A stretch of 41,939 nucleotides of DNA from JAAFIM01 sp964467315 (GTDB lineage: Bacteria > Bacteroidota > Bacteroidia > Chitinophagales > Saprospiraceae): NCBI GenBank assembly GCA_964467315.1, contig CAYXSA010000031.1, forward strand, positions 1 through 41,939, written 5' to 3'. Position numbers and translations under genes: made by a program. Below are positions 1-7,802 of this stretch, piece after piece. Numbering within the stretch: position 1 is the first letter of the stretch; each line of letters starts with the position of its first letter. Under the pieces are notes generated by a model that was given only the letters and a program-made list of their open reading frames with translations, did no database searches and was not told the origin of the DNA.

Positions 1-139
1 TCGGAACGCCGAAGGCATCCGCGAAGCGAACTGTTTGAGGGAGGTCAAAAATTGCTAGCAATTTTTGACCGAGCGAGTTTTTCGACGCAAAAAGCGTTTT
101 TTTTGGTTACTTTTTTTTCGCTTCGGAAAAAAAAGTAAC
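1..139. repeat. Palindrome plus oligo-T/oligo-A hairpin, gene-free left edge
   Basis: This stretch downstream of the batB-like gene holds two inverted repeats. A perfect 28-bp palindrome (half-site GGTCAAAAATTGCT) spans 43-70. A hairpin with a 13-bp perfect stem (half-site GTTACTTTTTTTT) and the loop CGCTTCGG spans 106-139. The words GTTTGAGGGAG and GAGCGAGTTTTTCG flank the palindrome. It looks like a dispersed palindromic element rather than a gene. The second hairpin could also stop transcription of the batB-like gene. No coding potential is credible here. Confidence 0.6.
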
Positions 140-215
140 AGAAAAGAAAACGATAAGACTGCCTTACCTCAAAAGCCTTATTTTAAAAATAGATTGCTTT
201 TTTTTGTCTTAGCAT

Positions 216-1244
216 TTAAGCCGCCGTTTTTGCTTCCTTGCTGCGAGCGGCGAAAGGCAAGCACCATTCCGCAAAAAGCAGTAAAAAAGCTAAGAGCGCA
301 GGCACAAAAAAATAGGTATCAAAACTATCAAAATTTGCCTCTTCGCCCTCTTTGCGTACTACATTTCGCAGGGCTTGCAAGATTTCTTGGCTGGCTCCTG
401 TGCTGCCTTTTGCGAGCGCATCGACCCAAACGCCGCCGCCCGCTTGGGCGATGGCGCGCATTTGGTTTGCGTCCATGCGGCTGATAACTTCCGCACCCGC
501 CGCATCGCGCAAAAAGCCGCTACCATCGGCAAGGTTAATCCGCGCGCCCGCCTCCGTGCCAAAGCTGACAACATGGGTGTGTATGCCTTTATCTAAGGCA
601 ATTTTTGCGCGCTCTACGGCGCGGGCTTCGTGGTTTTCGCCGTCGGTGAGTACAATCAAAGAGGGCGGCAGCACCTGCCCCGAAGCGTCGCCGCCATAGG
701 AGCGTTCCACCAAATCGATGCAGCTTTCTACTGCTGTGCCCTGCTGCATAAAATCGTCGCTACTCGCCGAGCGTATCTGCAGCTGTAGGCTTGCGTGGTC
801 GGTGGTGAGCGGGGTGCGCACGGTTGCTTCGCCTGCAAAAAGTATAAGCCCTACGCGGTCAGTCGAGAATTGCTGTAGCAGTTGTTGCGCAAAAAGCCGT
901 GCCGCTTCCAGCCGATTGGGCTGCGCGTCGGTTGCCAGCATACTCTTCGATACGTCGAGAGCAATGTATATATCGGCGCTTTTTTGTCGGCTGCTTTCTT
1001 TTTTGTAGCCCATGCGCGGATTGGCTAAAGCCACTATCAATAAAACCAAAGCGACGGTTGTTAGCAGTACTTTTTGGGTTTTTCGCTGCGGGGCGAAGGC
1101 AGGCGCAAGCCGCGCAAACATCGCCGACGAGGCAAAACGCTCGCGCAAGCGCGCAAGCAGCGCCCCACTGCGCCAATGCAGCAAAAGCAGCAAAAGCGGC
1201 AACAACAACAAAGCGAAAATTAAAACAGACTCAAAATGAAACAC
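216..1244 (-). CDS. BatB-like von Willebrand factor A membrane protein
   Basis: A 342-residue protein with an N-terminal membrane helix (residues ~5-23), a second helix (~58-76), a periplasm-facing VWA domain (~90-290) and a C-terminal helix (~312-332). This is the layout of BatA/BatB proteins of the Bacteroides aerotolerance locus. The MIDAS metal site is intact: DVSKS at 97-101, the GT at 169-170 and the TDG Asp at 201. VWA proteins of this family work with a MoxR ATPase and Bat partners in envelope stress or protein assembly, but no partner gene is in the window. The start is GTG at 1242-1244; the next Met (residue 42) would remove the first helix, so GTG is preferred. A heptamer array begins seven bases upstream of the start. 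BatB rather than BatA is inferred from length and domain order. Confidence 0.85.
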   Translation of the reverse strand: MFHFESVLIFALLLLPLLLLLLHWRSGALLARLRERFASSAMFARLAPAFAPQRKTQKVLLTTVALVLLIVALANPRMGYKKESSRQKSADIYIALDVSKSMLATDAQPNRLEAARLFAQQLLQQFSTDRVGLILFAGEATVRTPLTTDHASLQLQIRSASSDDFMQQGTAVESCIDLVERSYGGDASGQVLPPSLIVLTDGENHEARAVERAKIALDKGIHTHVVSFGTEAGARINLADGSGFLRDAAGAEVISRMDANQMRAIAQAGGGVWVDALAKGSTGASQEILQALRNVVRKEGEEANFDSFDTYFFVPALLAFLLLFAEWCLPFAARSKEAKTAA

Positions 1245-1250
1245 AGTTAG

Positions 1251-1294
1251 GAATTACGAATGACCTCTAATAATGACAAATGACAAATGATGAT
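1251..1294. repeat. Degenerate heptamer array (GAATTAC/GAATGAC/AAATGAC)
   Basis: Units GAATTAC (1251-1257), GAATGAC (1258-1264) and then AATGAC/AAATGAC copies run up to the first base of the neighbouring mosaic element. The array lies immediately upstream of the GTG start of the batB-like gene. Confidence 0.6.
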
Positions 1295-1560
1295 GGCGTG
1301 CCCCCATTGCGTTAAACTTAACGATTTTTATCAGCGTTGGGGGCGCTGCCCCAACGCTACTTGTTTGGGAAGCGTAGCGGGGGCACCGCCCCGCCCCGCT
1401 TCTTTTGCCTGATTTTCGTACATTTTGGCGGGCGGAAGAACTTGGGTGGGGGCAGCGTCCCCCGTCCAAGTCTTCAACAAATAGCGTTGGGGCAGCGTCC
1501 CCAACGCTTAAGTTTAACGCAATGTGGCTGCCCCTACGCGGTCGCAGGGGCGGGCTATCC
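1295..1560 (+). repeat. Mosaic palindromic element, expanded copy
   Basis: It starts with GGCGTGCCCCC and ends with CGGGCTATCCG, the fixed blocks of the element family. The space between them has grown to about 230 bp of nested inverted repeats. Outer arms carry CATTGCGTTAAACTTAACG (near 1305) and its near-perfect complement (near 1507). Inside are two similar hairpins with half-site AGCGTTGGGG, at about 1332-1357 and 1483-1508. The GGGCTAT block supplies the TAG stop (1555-1557, minus strand) of the metallophosphatase gene. This element and the heptamers fill the 310-bp gap between the genes. Confidence 0.7.
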
Positions 1561-2511
1561 GCCGACGGGTAGCGGCGTGCAGTGTAAGCATTTTTGTTTG
1601 TGGGTGGTCTCTATGCCTACGTCGATGCGCCCCAGCCATACGCCCGCCCAGCCGACTTGAGCGACGGCAACCGCCTCGCCTGCTTGGTTTTGCACCATAA
1701 CGGGCTGCTCCAAAAAGGTATGCGTATGCCCGCCGATGATAAGGTCTATTTCCTTCGAGCCAGCAGCCAAATTAAGGTCGGAAACCTGATTGTTTTTATA
1801 GGAGTGCCCCAAATGCGAGAGGCAAATAATATAATCGCAACGCTCCTCTGTGCGTAGGATATTGGCGTAGTGGTTGGCGCGCTCTATGGGGTCGAGATAC
1901 TTGGTATAGGTGTAAAAGGCAGGCGGTACTAAGCCTTCCAAGCCTACGCCCACACCGAGTACACCCACGCGCAGATGCTTAAATTCAAAAACCTTATACG
2001 GCTTGCAGAGGTCGCGCATGGGCGTATTGCGGAAGTCGTAATTGGCGTTGATGATGGGAAAATTGGCGTAGTTTTGTATCTGCTCGCTTAGGAGTTCTAT
2101 GCCCGCATCGAAATCGTGATTGCCGATAGTAGCGGCATCGTAGCCGAGTTGGCTCATCATCTTCATTTCTACCTCTCCTTTGAAAAGGTTGAAATAAGGC
2201 GTGCCCTGAAACATATCGCCCGCATCGAGCAAAAGTACGTTTTTTTCCGTTTTGCGCACCGCCTCAATCAGGGAGGCGCGGCGGGCTACGCCGCCCATGC
2301 CTTGATACTTGCCGCCATCCATCGGAAAAGGCTCTATGCGGCTGTGGGTATCGTTGGTATGGAGTATGGTGAGTTTGTGCGTGCGTATTTTGTCGAGTAG
2401 CTCGATGGCTTTGGCGGTGGAGGGCAGCAGGAGCGTAGAGCCGAAAACGGCAGCCGCACCAAGACCAAATTGGCGCAAAAACTGTCGGCGGGAGCGGATA
2501 AGGAAACTCAT
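1555..2511 (-). CDS. Tat-exported metallophosphatase, 5'-nucleotidase N-terminal type
   Basis: A 318-residue protein starting at ATG 2509-2511. This start was chosen because it places a twin-arginine signal (SRRQFLRQFG, residues 7-16) at the N-terminus; the longer reading adds 24 unrelated residues. The calcineurin-like di-metal motifs are present: HTNDTH (51-56), DAGD (96-99), GNHDFD (130-135), a SHLGH segment and GGHTHTF near the C-terminus. It therefore probably hydrolyses phosphate from nucleotides or similar esters outside the cytoplasm. The C-terminal nucleotide-binding domain of full-length 5'-nucleotidases is absent. In many Bacteroidota that domain is encoded by an adjacent gene, but none is visible here. 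The last few residues and the stop codon come from the neighbouring repeat element, so the original C-terminus may have been altered. Confidence 0.85.
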   Translation of the reverse strand: MSFLIRSRRQFLRQFGLGAAAVFGSTLLLPSTAKAIELLDKIRTHKLTILHTNDTHSRIEPFPMDGGKYQGMGGVARRASLIEAVRKTEKNVLLLDAGDMFQGTPYFNLFKGEVEMKMMSQLGYDAATIGNHDFDAGIELLSEQIQNYANFPIINANYDFRNTPMRDLCKPYKVFEFKHLRVGVLGVGVGLEGLVPPAFYTYTKYLDPIERANHYANILRTEERCDYIICLSHLGHSYKNNQVSDLNLAAGSKEIDLIIGGHTHTFLEQPVMVQNQAGEAVAVAQVGWAGVWLGRIDVGIETTHKQKCLHCTPLPVGG

Positions 2512-2587
2512 AAACTTTTGGGGCGAGGGGCGAAGAATGTACGGATAGAAAGAACAGAAAAAAGCTTTTTCGGCTGATGGCATGGGC

Positions 2588-2762
2588 TAGCGATGCGGAG
2601 GGCGCGTGTAGAGCCGCAATTTATTGCGGCTCACGCGTAGCCGCCAGCCTGCTGGCGGCTATGAGCGAATAGCGAACCCGTAGCGTAGCGGCGCGCCAAG
2701 CTCCCCCCTTTCAAGGGGGGAAGCGCCGTAGGCGCGGGGGGGAGGCGCGCAGCCCCCAAAAA
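2588..2762. repeat. Decayed or divergent mosaic palindromic element
   Basis: GC-rich intergenic DNA with several hairpins: GAGCCGCAA/TTGCGGCTC (~2612-2632), TAGCCGCCAG/CTGGCGGCTA (~2640-2660) and CCCCCCTTT/AAGGGGGG (~2703-2720). It ends in GCAGCCCCCAAAAAAAAA, reminiscent of the oligo-A end of the family. The fixed GGTCGGGCTAT block is not recognisable (CGAATAGCGAACCCG is the nearest match), so membership is tentative. Confidence 0.4.
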
Positions 2763-2792
2763 AAAGCCGAAAATCTGCGGCAAAAGTCTAAT

Positions 2793-3725
2793 TTATAGGA
2801 CTTTTGACTTGAAATAATCGAAGGTGCGGCGTATGCCTTCCGAGCGCGAAACGGTAGGCTCCCATTGTAGAATTTGGCGGGCGAGCGATATATCGGGTCG
2901 GCGTTGGCGCGGGTCGTCGGCGGGTAGGGGCTTATAGGAAATGCGCCCATTTCCGACCAGATTGATGATTTCTTGAGCGAAATCGCCGATGGTTATTTCG
3001 TCGGGATTGCCGATATTTACGGGCAAATGGTAGTTGCTCATGAGCAGGCGGTAGATGCCTTCGACGAGGTCATCGACGTAGCAAAAGGAGCGCGTTTGCT
3101 GCCCGTCGCCGAAGACGGTGAGGGGCTCGCCGCGCAAGGCTTGAGCGAAAAATGCGGGGAGGGCGCGCCCGTCGTCGATGCGCATGCGGGGGCCGTAGGT
3201 GTTGAAAATGCGCACGATGCGGGTCTGCAAGCCGTGATAAGTGTGGTATGCCATCGTGATGGCTTCTTGAAAGCGTTTTGCCTCGTCGTATACGCCGCGC
3301 GGTCCGATGGGATTGACGTGCCCCCAATAGCTTTCGCGCTGCGGGTGCTCCAGCGGGTCGCCGTAGACCTCCGACGTGGAGGCGACTAAGATGCGCGCGC
3401 CTTTTGCTTTGGCGAGTCCGAGCAGGTTATGCGTGCCTAAGGAGCCGACTTTCATGGTCTGAATCGGCATTTTGAGGTAGTCGATGGGGCTGGCAGGCGA
3501 GGCGAAGTGCAGGATATAATGGAGTTCGTCGGGGACGTGCACGAATTTGCTCACATCGTGGTGATAAAACTCGAAATTTTGGAGCCGAAACAGGTGTTCG
3601 ATATTGCTCAAACTGCCCGTGATGAGGTTATCCATGCCTATGACATGAAAACCCTCTTTTATGAAGCGGTCGCAGAGATGCGAGCCTAAGAAGCCCGCTG
3701 CGCCCGTGATTAAGACTCTTTGCAT
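2793..3725 (-). CDS. uxs: UDP-glucuronate decarboxylase (UDP-xylose synthase)
   Basis: A 310-residue extended short-chain dehydrogenase/reductase. It has the Rossmann NAD motif GAAGFLG (8-14), the TSE segment (118-119 region), the catalytic YDEAK (Tyr146, Lys150) and the NTYGPRM segment (~175-181) typical of UDP-glucuronate decarboxylases. The expected reaction converts UDP-glucuronate to UDP-xylose plus CO2 in the cytoplasm, feeding surface polysaccharide or glycoprotein synthesis. The start ATG (3723-3725) gives the family's usual N-terminus directly before the NAD motif. A strong TATCTTTG -7 box lies 27 bases upstream. A heptamer array replaces the expected -33 region. No glycan cluster surrounds it. 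Confidence 0.93.
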   Translation of the reverse strand: MQRVLITGAAGFLGSHLCDRFIKEGFHVIGMDNLITGSLSNIEHLFRLQNFEFYHHDVSKFVHVPDELHYILHFASPASPIDYLKMPIQTMKVGSLGTHNLLGLAKAKGARILVASTSEVYGDPLEHPQRESYWGHVNPIGPRGVYDEAKRFQEAITMAYHTYHGLQTRIVRIFNTYGPRMRIDDGRALPAFFAQALRGEPLTVFGDGQQTRSFCYVDDLVEGIYRLLMSNYHLPVNIGNPDEITIGDFAQEIINLVGNGRISYKPLPADDPRQRRPDISLARQILQWEPTVSRSEGIRRTFDYFKSKVL

Positions 3726-3751
3726 TGCTTGTTTTTTGGGGTGCTTTGGGG

Positions 3752-3759
3752 CAAAGATA
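3752..3759 (-). promoter_or_regulatory. Promoter -7 box TATCTTTG for uxs
   Basis: On the minus strand TATCTTTG matches the Bacteroidota sigma-ABfr -7 consensus TAnnTTTG. It would give a short leader of about 20 bases before the uxs ATG. The -33 position falls inside the GAGTTAC heptamer array and has no TTG. Confidence 0.6.
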
Positions 3760-3764
3760 AGGAA

Positions 3765-3813
3765 GAGTTACGAATTACGAGTTACGAATTACGAGTTACG
3801 AGTTACGAGTTAC
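3765..3813. repeat. Heptamer tandem array, seven units of GAGTTAC/GAATTAC
   Basis: Seven perfectly phased 7-bp units: GAGTTAC, GAATTAC, GAGTTAC, GAATTAC, GAGTTAC, GAGTTAC, GAGTTAC. The array begins five bases upstream of the uxs -7 box and runs directly into the 22-bp repeat array. Confidence 0.95.
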
Positions 3814-4042
3814 GAAGTAAACGCGAAGCGAATACGAAGTAAACGCGAAGCGAATACGAAGTAAACGCGAAGCGAATACGAAGTAAANNNNNNNNNNNNN
3901 NNNNNNNNNNNNNNNNNNNNNNNNNNNNNNNNNNNNNNNNNNNNNNNNNNNNNNNNNNNNNNNNNNNNNNNNNNNNNNNNNNNNNNNGCGAAGCGAATAC
4001 GAAGTAAACGCGAAGCGAATACGAAGTAAACGCGAAGCGAAT
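3812..4042. repeat. 22-bp tandem repeat array interrupted by a scaffold gap
   Basis: The unit is ACGAAGTAAACGCGAAGC plus GAAT (22 bp). Three full copies and a partial one (3812-3887) precede 100 Ns (3888-3987). A partial and two full copies follow (3988-4042). The round gap size and the repeats on both sides mean the true array length is unknown. The unit length is three heptamers plus one base, and similar 22-mers sit inside the heptamer array upstream of dnaG, so it belongs with the heptamer family. There is no gene in 3726-4214. Confidence 0.95.
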
Positions 4043-4084
4043 GTTGTGCCTTGTGTTGCTGTGCGGCAGACCGCTGCGGTTAAT

Positions 4085-4106
4085 AAAAAAACGCCCCTTC
4101 GGGGTT
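4085..4106 (-). terminator. Small terminator-like hairpin
   Basis: On the minus strand AACCCC-GAA-GGGGCG is followed by seven Ts, an intrinsic-terminator layout. It is a second stop signal behind the M16 peptidase gene. Longer inverted arms (GCAGACCGC near 4064 and GCGGTCTGC near 4119) enclose it. Confidence 0.55.
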
Positions 4107-4146
4107 ATGGGTTTGTGCTGCGGTCTGCAGTTTGGGCTGGGTTAAG

Positions 4147-4185
4147 AAAAAAAGCCCCTCGACGCGCTGGTTGAGGGGCTTTTTT
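4147..4185. terminator. Bidirectional intrinsic terminator downstream of the M16 peptidase gene
   Basis: A perfect stem GCCCCTC (4154-4160) / GAGGGGC (4173-4179) is flanked by A7 on the left and T6 on the right. It can terminate in both directions. It lies 30 bases past the stop of the minus-strand M16 gene. Confidence 0.85.
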
Positions 4186-4214
4186 GCTATTGGTAAGTAC
4201 GAAAAGGCGGCGCT

Positions 4215-7200
4215 TTACGGTTTATCGGTAGCGGCTTTTTCGGGATTTACGGTGATGATGAGGGCTTTATCGAGGTCTACGAACTGGGTAGCGGCTTTTT
4301 TGATGTCCTCTTTCGTGAGTTTTTCGACCAATTCGCTGTATTGACCTATGTATTTTAGGTCGGCACCGCGTTGGTAGATTTGGACTAAGGAGCCAATCCA
4401 AAATTCGTTTTTCTCCAAGTTGCTTTCGCGTTCGCGGCGCATGATTTCGCGTATTTTATTGTAGTTGTCTTCGCTACAGCCTGTTTGTTGGAGGGCTTTG
4501 ATTTCCTCTTTTACGGCTTTGACGAGATTGTCTACGTTTTCGGGGGCGCATTGGAAGATAATCAATACTTCGCTTCTGCCTTTGGGTTCTTTGGAGAAAG
4601 AGCCGCCGACGTAGGGGCTATATACGCCGCCTTTGTCTTCGCGCAGGTTTTCGCGCACCATGATATTGAGGACGCGGGTCATGGCATTGAGTTGAAATTC
4701 TTTTTCGCGGGTCCAAGTTTCGTCTTTTACGAAGCTAATGGAAACGTTACTTTGGGGGGCGATGCCTTTTTTGAGGTTGCTGGTAACGCCTTTTGTGGGG
4801 GCTTTTACGCCTACGTCTTTGTAGTTTTCTACCCTGTTTTTGCTGGGCAGGGAGGCGATGTATTTTTCTATGAGTGGGGTGGCTTTGGCTACGTCGACAT
4901 TGCCGACGATAACGAAGGTAAAATCGGAGAAATCGGCAAAGCGTTCGCGGTAGATTTCTAAGGCGCGGTCATGGTTGATTTTGCCCATATCGGCAACTGC
5001 GGGCAGCACGAAACGGCGGGCGTGGTTGCTGTTTTGTGCTTTGACCATTTGGTCGTAGAAATAGTACATCGGGTTGCCTGCGTAGTTGTTTAGCTCTTCT
5101 TTTTGCTGGCTCATAAAGCGCTCGAAGGCTTCCGTGTCCTTGCGGGGGGCGGTGGCGTAGAGGTGTAGGAGGGTGAGCATGGTTTCAAAGTCTTCTACGG
5201 AGCTGCTGCCCGAAAAGCCTTCGTACAGTTCGCCGATATAGGGCGATAGGCTGACGTTGGTGCCGGTGAGTTTTTTCTCCAGCGCTATTAGGTCGAATGC
5301 ACCGATGCCTGATTCGTCTACGAGGTTGGCGGCATAAGAGGCAGACCAGAAGTCTTTATCGGAGTAGAGGGAGTGTCCGCCTGGGCTGTAGGCTTGCAGG
5401 AGGATTTGGTCGTTTTTGTAGGCGGTGGGCATGATAACGACGCGTGCGCCGTTGCTTAGTTTCAGCTCGGTGGCTTTGTTTTTGCCTTCGGCGATTTCTT
5501 TTGTGCTGCTTACCTTGCCTGTTACGGGAGCTTGGGCGAGGAGGGGCAGGTCGAGGAATTTATCTTTGTAGGCTTCGAGTTTTTGGTTTTTGCATTTCTC
5601 GAAAACGGCGAGGACTTCTGCCTCTGTGGGTACTTTCAGCCCTTCTTTCTGTGGGGCGGTGATGATAACGGTGCGATTGTTTTCTGTAGCCCATTTGGGG
5701 AGTAGGGCGTTGATTTCTTCGATTTTGATGCTATTGATAAACTCTTTGGTGAGTTTGTAGCGCTGTTCTGCGTCCATCGCGGGGGCATCGTCGAGGAAGT
5801 GCTGCACGTACTGCATGGAGAGTGCTGCGGAGGTAGTTTTATCGCGTTCGTTGGAGGCTTTTTCTGCTGATTTGAGCAGGGCAAGTTTTTGGCGGGCGAG
5901 TTCGCTATCGGTAAAACCGTGCTGTAGTACGCGGTTTTGTTCTGTGAGCATAACTTCCAAGCTGCCTAAGATGCCTTTTTCTTTGGCTTGAGCGGAGAGG
6001 TAGTACATATCTTTGGCGCGTACCAAGCTGCCGTAGCCTGCGCTTGCTCCGAAAAACTGCGCGTCTTTAGTTTGGGTTATTTCGTTGAAGCGCTCGCCAA
6101 ACATGCGATTGAAGAGGCTATGCACGAGGCTAAGGCGGAAGTCTTCCAGCTTGCCATTGGGTAGGGCGGGGTGTTTGTATAGGACTTCGACCTCTACGCC
6201 TGTGGCTTCCTTGTCGGTGGCGATGGCTACGAAGGTTTCTTTGTGGTCGGGTACGGCGTTGATTTCCTTTTGGCGGGGTTTTTCAGGATTTTTCAGCGCG
6301 CCGAAGGTTGTTTTTACCTTTGCTTCGATTTCGTCGGGGTTGATATCGCCTACGACGATAATCGCCATCAAATCGGGGCGATACCAGTCGCGGTAAAAGG
6401 AGCGGAAACGCTCATAGGGGGCGTTTTTGATGACTTCCATCGTACCGATAGGCAGGCGATTGGCGTAGCGCGATTGGTAAAAGAGTTTCGACCAATACAC
6501 GTGCCGCATGCGTTCACTTGCGCCCAAGCCTGTGCGCCATTCGGATTCGATAACGCCGCGTTCTTTGTCGATTTCGCTGTCTTCAAAGGCGATGCCTGTA
6601 GCCCAGTCGCTCATCACGACGAGTCCTTTATCTACCAAGCCTTCTTTGTCGGTGGGCAGTTGCAGCATATATACGGTCTCATCGAAGCTCGTATACGCGT
6701 TGAGGTCTGCGCCGAAGCGCACGCCCGTATTTTCCAAAAAGCTAACTAAGTCGTTTTTCTTAAAGTTTTTCGTGCCATTGAATGCCATGTGCTCGACAAA
6801 GTGCGCCAAACCTTGCTGATTATCGTCCTCTTGCATGGAGCCTGCATTGACGGCGAGGCGCAATTCTATGCGTTTTTCGGGTTTTGCGTTCTGTTGAATG
6901 TAGTACTTCATGCCATTGGCGAGGGTGCCCGTGCGCACGGCGGGATTGAGCGGCAGGCGCTCTTCCATGCCTGAAGCGTTTTCTTTGACGGTGGTTGTTT
7001 TGGCGGGCGTTTTACCCAAGCCGCCCAAGCCTTTTACTTTGGTATCGCCATCGGGGTCGCTGGTATCGGCGGGTGTGGGGGTCGGCGTGGGCGTGGTTTT
7101 ATCGACTACGGCGGTATTATTTGTGCCTTTGTCGGGGTTGTTGTTGGTGGTTTTGCTCGTTGGTTTGCAAGACCAGAGCGCGAAAGCGCCCGCCGAGAGC

Positions 7201-7229
7201 AGGAGCAACCATTTTTTGTTGATGACCAT
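4215..7229 (-). CDS. M16-family zinc metallopeptidase lipoprotein
   Basis: A 1004-residue protein built like the two-half M16 (pitrilysin-type) peptidases. The start ATG 7227-7229 was chosen because it puts a signal peptide and lipobox (ALWSC, Cys21) at the N-terminus. A Pro/Thr/Asn/Asp-rich linker follows (22-90). The active half has the inverted zinc motif HFVEH (143-147) and the distal ligand Glu223. The second half lacks this motif and is the expected inactive partner domain that closes the chamber. It probably degrades peptides or partly unfolded proteins in the periplasm or at the membrane surface. The linker contains NNNPDKGTNNT, which resembles the tail of the giant protein encoded divergently next door. 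Strong terminators follow the stop codon. Confidence 0.93.
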   Translation of the reverse strand: MVINKKWLLLLSAGAFALWSCKPTSKTTNNNPDKGTNNTAVVDKTTPTPTPTPADTSDPDGDTKVKGLGGLGKTPAKTTTVKENASGMEERLPLNPAVRTGTLANGMKYYIQQNAKPEKRIELRLAVNAGSMQEDDNQQGLAHFVEHMAFNGTKNFKKNDLVSFLENTGVRFGADLNAYTSFDETVYMLQLPTDKEGLVDKGLVVMSDWATGIAFEDSEIDKERGVIESEWRTGLGASERMRHVYWSKLFYQSRYANRLPIGTMEVIKNAPYERFRSFYRDWYRPDLMAIIVVGDINPDEIEAKVKTTFGALKNPEKPRQKEINAVPDHKETFVAIATDKEATGVEVEVLYKHPALPNGKLEDFRLSLVHSLFNRMFGERFNEITQTKDAQFFGASAGYGSLVRAKDMYYLSAQAKEKGILGSLEVMLTEQNRVLQHGFTDSELARQKLALLKSAEKASNERDKTTSAALSMQYVQHFLDDAPAMDAEQRYKLTKEFINSIKIEEINALLPKWATENNRTVIITAPQKEGLKVPTEAEVLAVFEKCKNQKLEAYKDKFLDLPLLAQAPVTGKVSSTKEIAEGKNKATELKLSNGARVVIMPTAYKNDQILLQAYSPGGHSLYSDKDFWSASYAANLVDESGIGAFDLIALEKKLTGTNVSLSPYIGELYEGFSGSSSVEDFETMLTLLHLYATAPRKDTEAFERFMSQQKEELNNYAGNPMYYFYDQMVKAQNSNHARRFVLPAVADMGKINHDRALEIYRERFADFSDFTFVIVGNVDVAKATPLIEKYIASLPSKNRVENYKDVGVKAPTKGVTSNLKKGIAPQSNVSISFVKDETWTREKEFQLNAMTRVLNIMVRENLREDKGGVYSPYVGGSFSKEPKGRSEVLIIFQCAPENVDNLVKAVKEEIKALQQTGCSEDNYNKIREIMRRERESNLEKNEFWIGSLVQIYQRGADLKYIGQYSELVEKLTKEDIKKAATQFVDLDKALIITVNPEKAATDKP

Positions 7230-7258
7230 TGTGCTTATTTGTAGGTGAAACGGTAGCA

Positions 7259-7266
7259 CAAAGTTA
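7259..7266 (-). promoter_or_regulatory. Promoter -7 box TAACTTTG for the M16 gene
   Basis: TAACTTTG on the minus strand, 30 bases upstream of the ATG, fits TAnnTTTG. No clear TTTG is visible at the -33 position. Confidence 0.5.
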
Positions 7267-7328
7267 AGCATAAGAAAGCGAAAAATTACGCTTTTTTCGA
7301 CCAACTGCCCTTTTGGCTATACAGAGGA

Positions 7329-7481
7329 TTTTTTTTTGGCGTGCCCGCCGCGCTAAAAAGGCGCGGCGGTCGGGCTATGCGCTGCGGGGCGGAAACGGCG
7401 GAAGGAGGGCGAACATATCGGTTCGCCCCTACGCTACTATCCCTCACGCTTTTTATCCCGCCGCGCAAAGGGCGCGGCGGG
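7329..7481 (+). repeat. Mosaic palindromic element (first of a facing pair)
   Basis: It begins with T9-GGCGTGCCC. The stem GCCC-GCCGCGC / GCGCGGC-GGTC-GGGC is followed by TAT. The middle hairpin is GGGGCG...CGCCCC. The block CTACTATCCCTCACGC leads into a last hairpin (CCGCCGCGC / GCGCGGCGG, 7457-7481). It sits in the divergent region between the M16 gene and the giant protein gene. Confidence 0.9.
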
Positions 7482-7520
7482 CGATACTGCGTCTCCGATG
7501 AAATACGCAATAGCGCCCGC

Positions 7521-7641
7521 GCAGCGCCGCCCTTTGCGGCGCTGCCAGCCGCGTGAGGGATTGTAGAGCCGTAGCATGCTACGGCTCAAAAAGCCCGACC
7601 CCCAGCCCCTTTTTGGGCAGGGGGGCACGCCCAAAAAAAAA
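7521..7641 (-). repeat. Mosaic palindromic element (second of a facing pair)
   Basis: Reverse orientation: end hairpin GCAGCGCCGC/GCGGCGCTGC (7521-7545), GCGTGAGGGATTGTAG, middle palindrome with half-site GAGCCGTAGCA (7566-7587), AGCCCGACCCC, then GGGGGCACGCCC-A9. With the copy at 7329-7481 it forms a tail-to-tail pair between two divergent promoters. Confidence 0.9.
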
Positions 7642-7675
7642 TTGCTTAAAGGAGCGTTAAAAAGTTTTAATTTTG
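7642..7675 (+). promoter_or_regulatory. Promoter of the giant outer-membrane protein gene
   Basis: TTG at 7642-7644, 23 bases, then TAATTTTG at 7668-7675, close to the Bacteroidota TTTG/TAnnTTTG promoter. It starts at the last base of the repeat element and would give a leader of about 120 bases before the ATG at 7803. Confidence 0.5.
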
Positions 7676-7802
7676 TAGGGCGAGCGAAATGGGGGCGATA
7701 AACGAATAAAAAAATGCCGACTTGGCACAATAAGTGCAAACGCCGAGAACAAACACCGATTTTATTAGCTATATGCAATCACATTTTACAAACCGAATTG
7801 AT

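Noticed and set aside
65..484. Plus-strand reading frame starting in the oligo-T hairpin
   Set aside because: It overlaps the well-supported batB-like gene in antisense, and its first part translates a repeat hairpin.
3765..4042. Possible CRISPR array
   Set aside because: The units are 7 or 22 bp in direct tandem with no unique spacers, and there are no cas genes.
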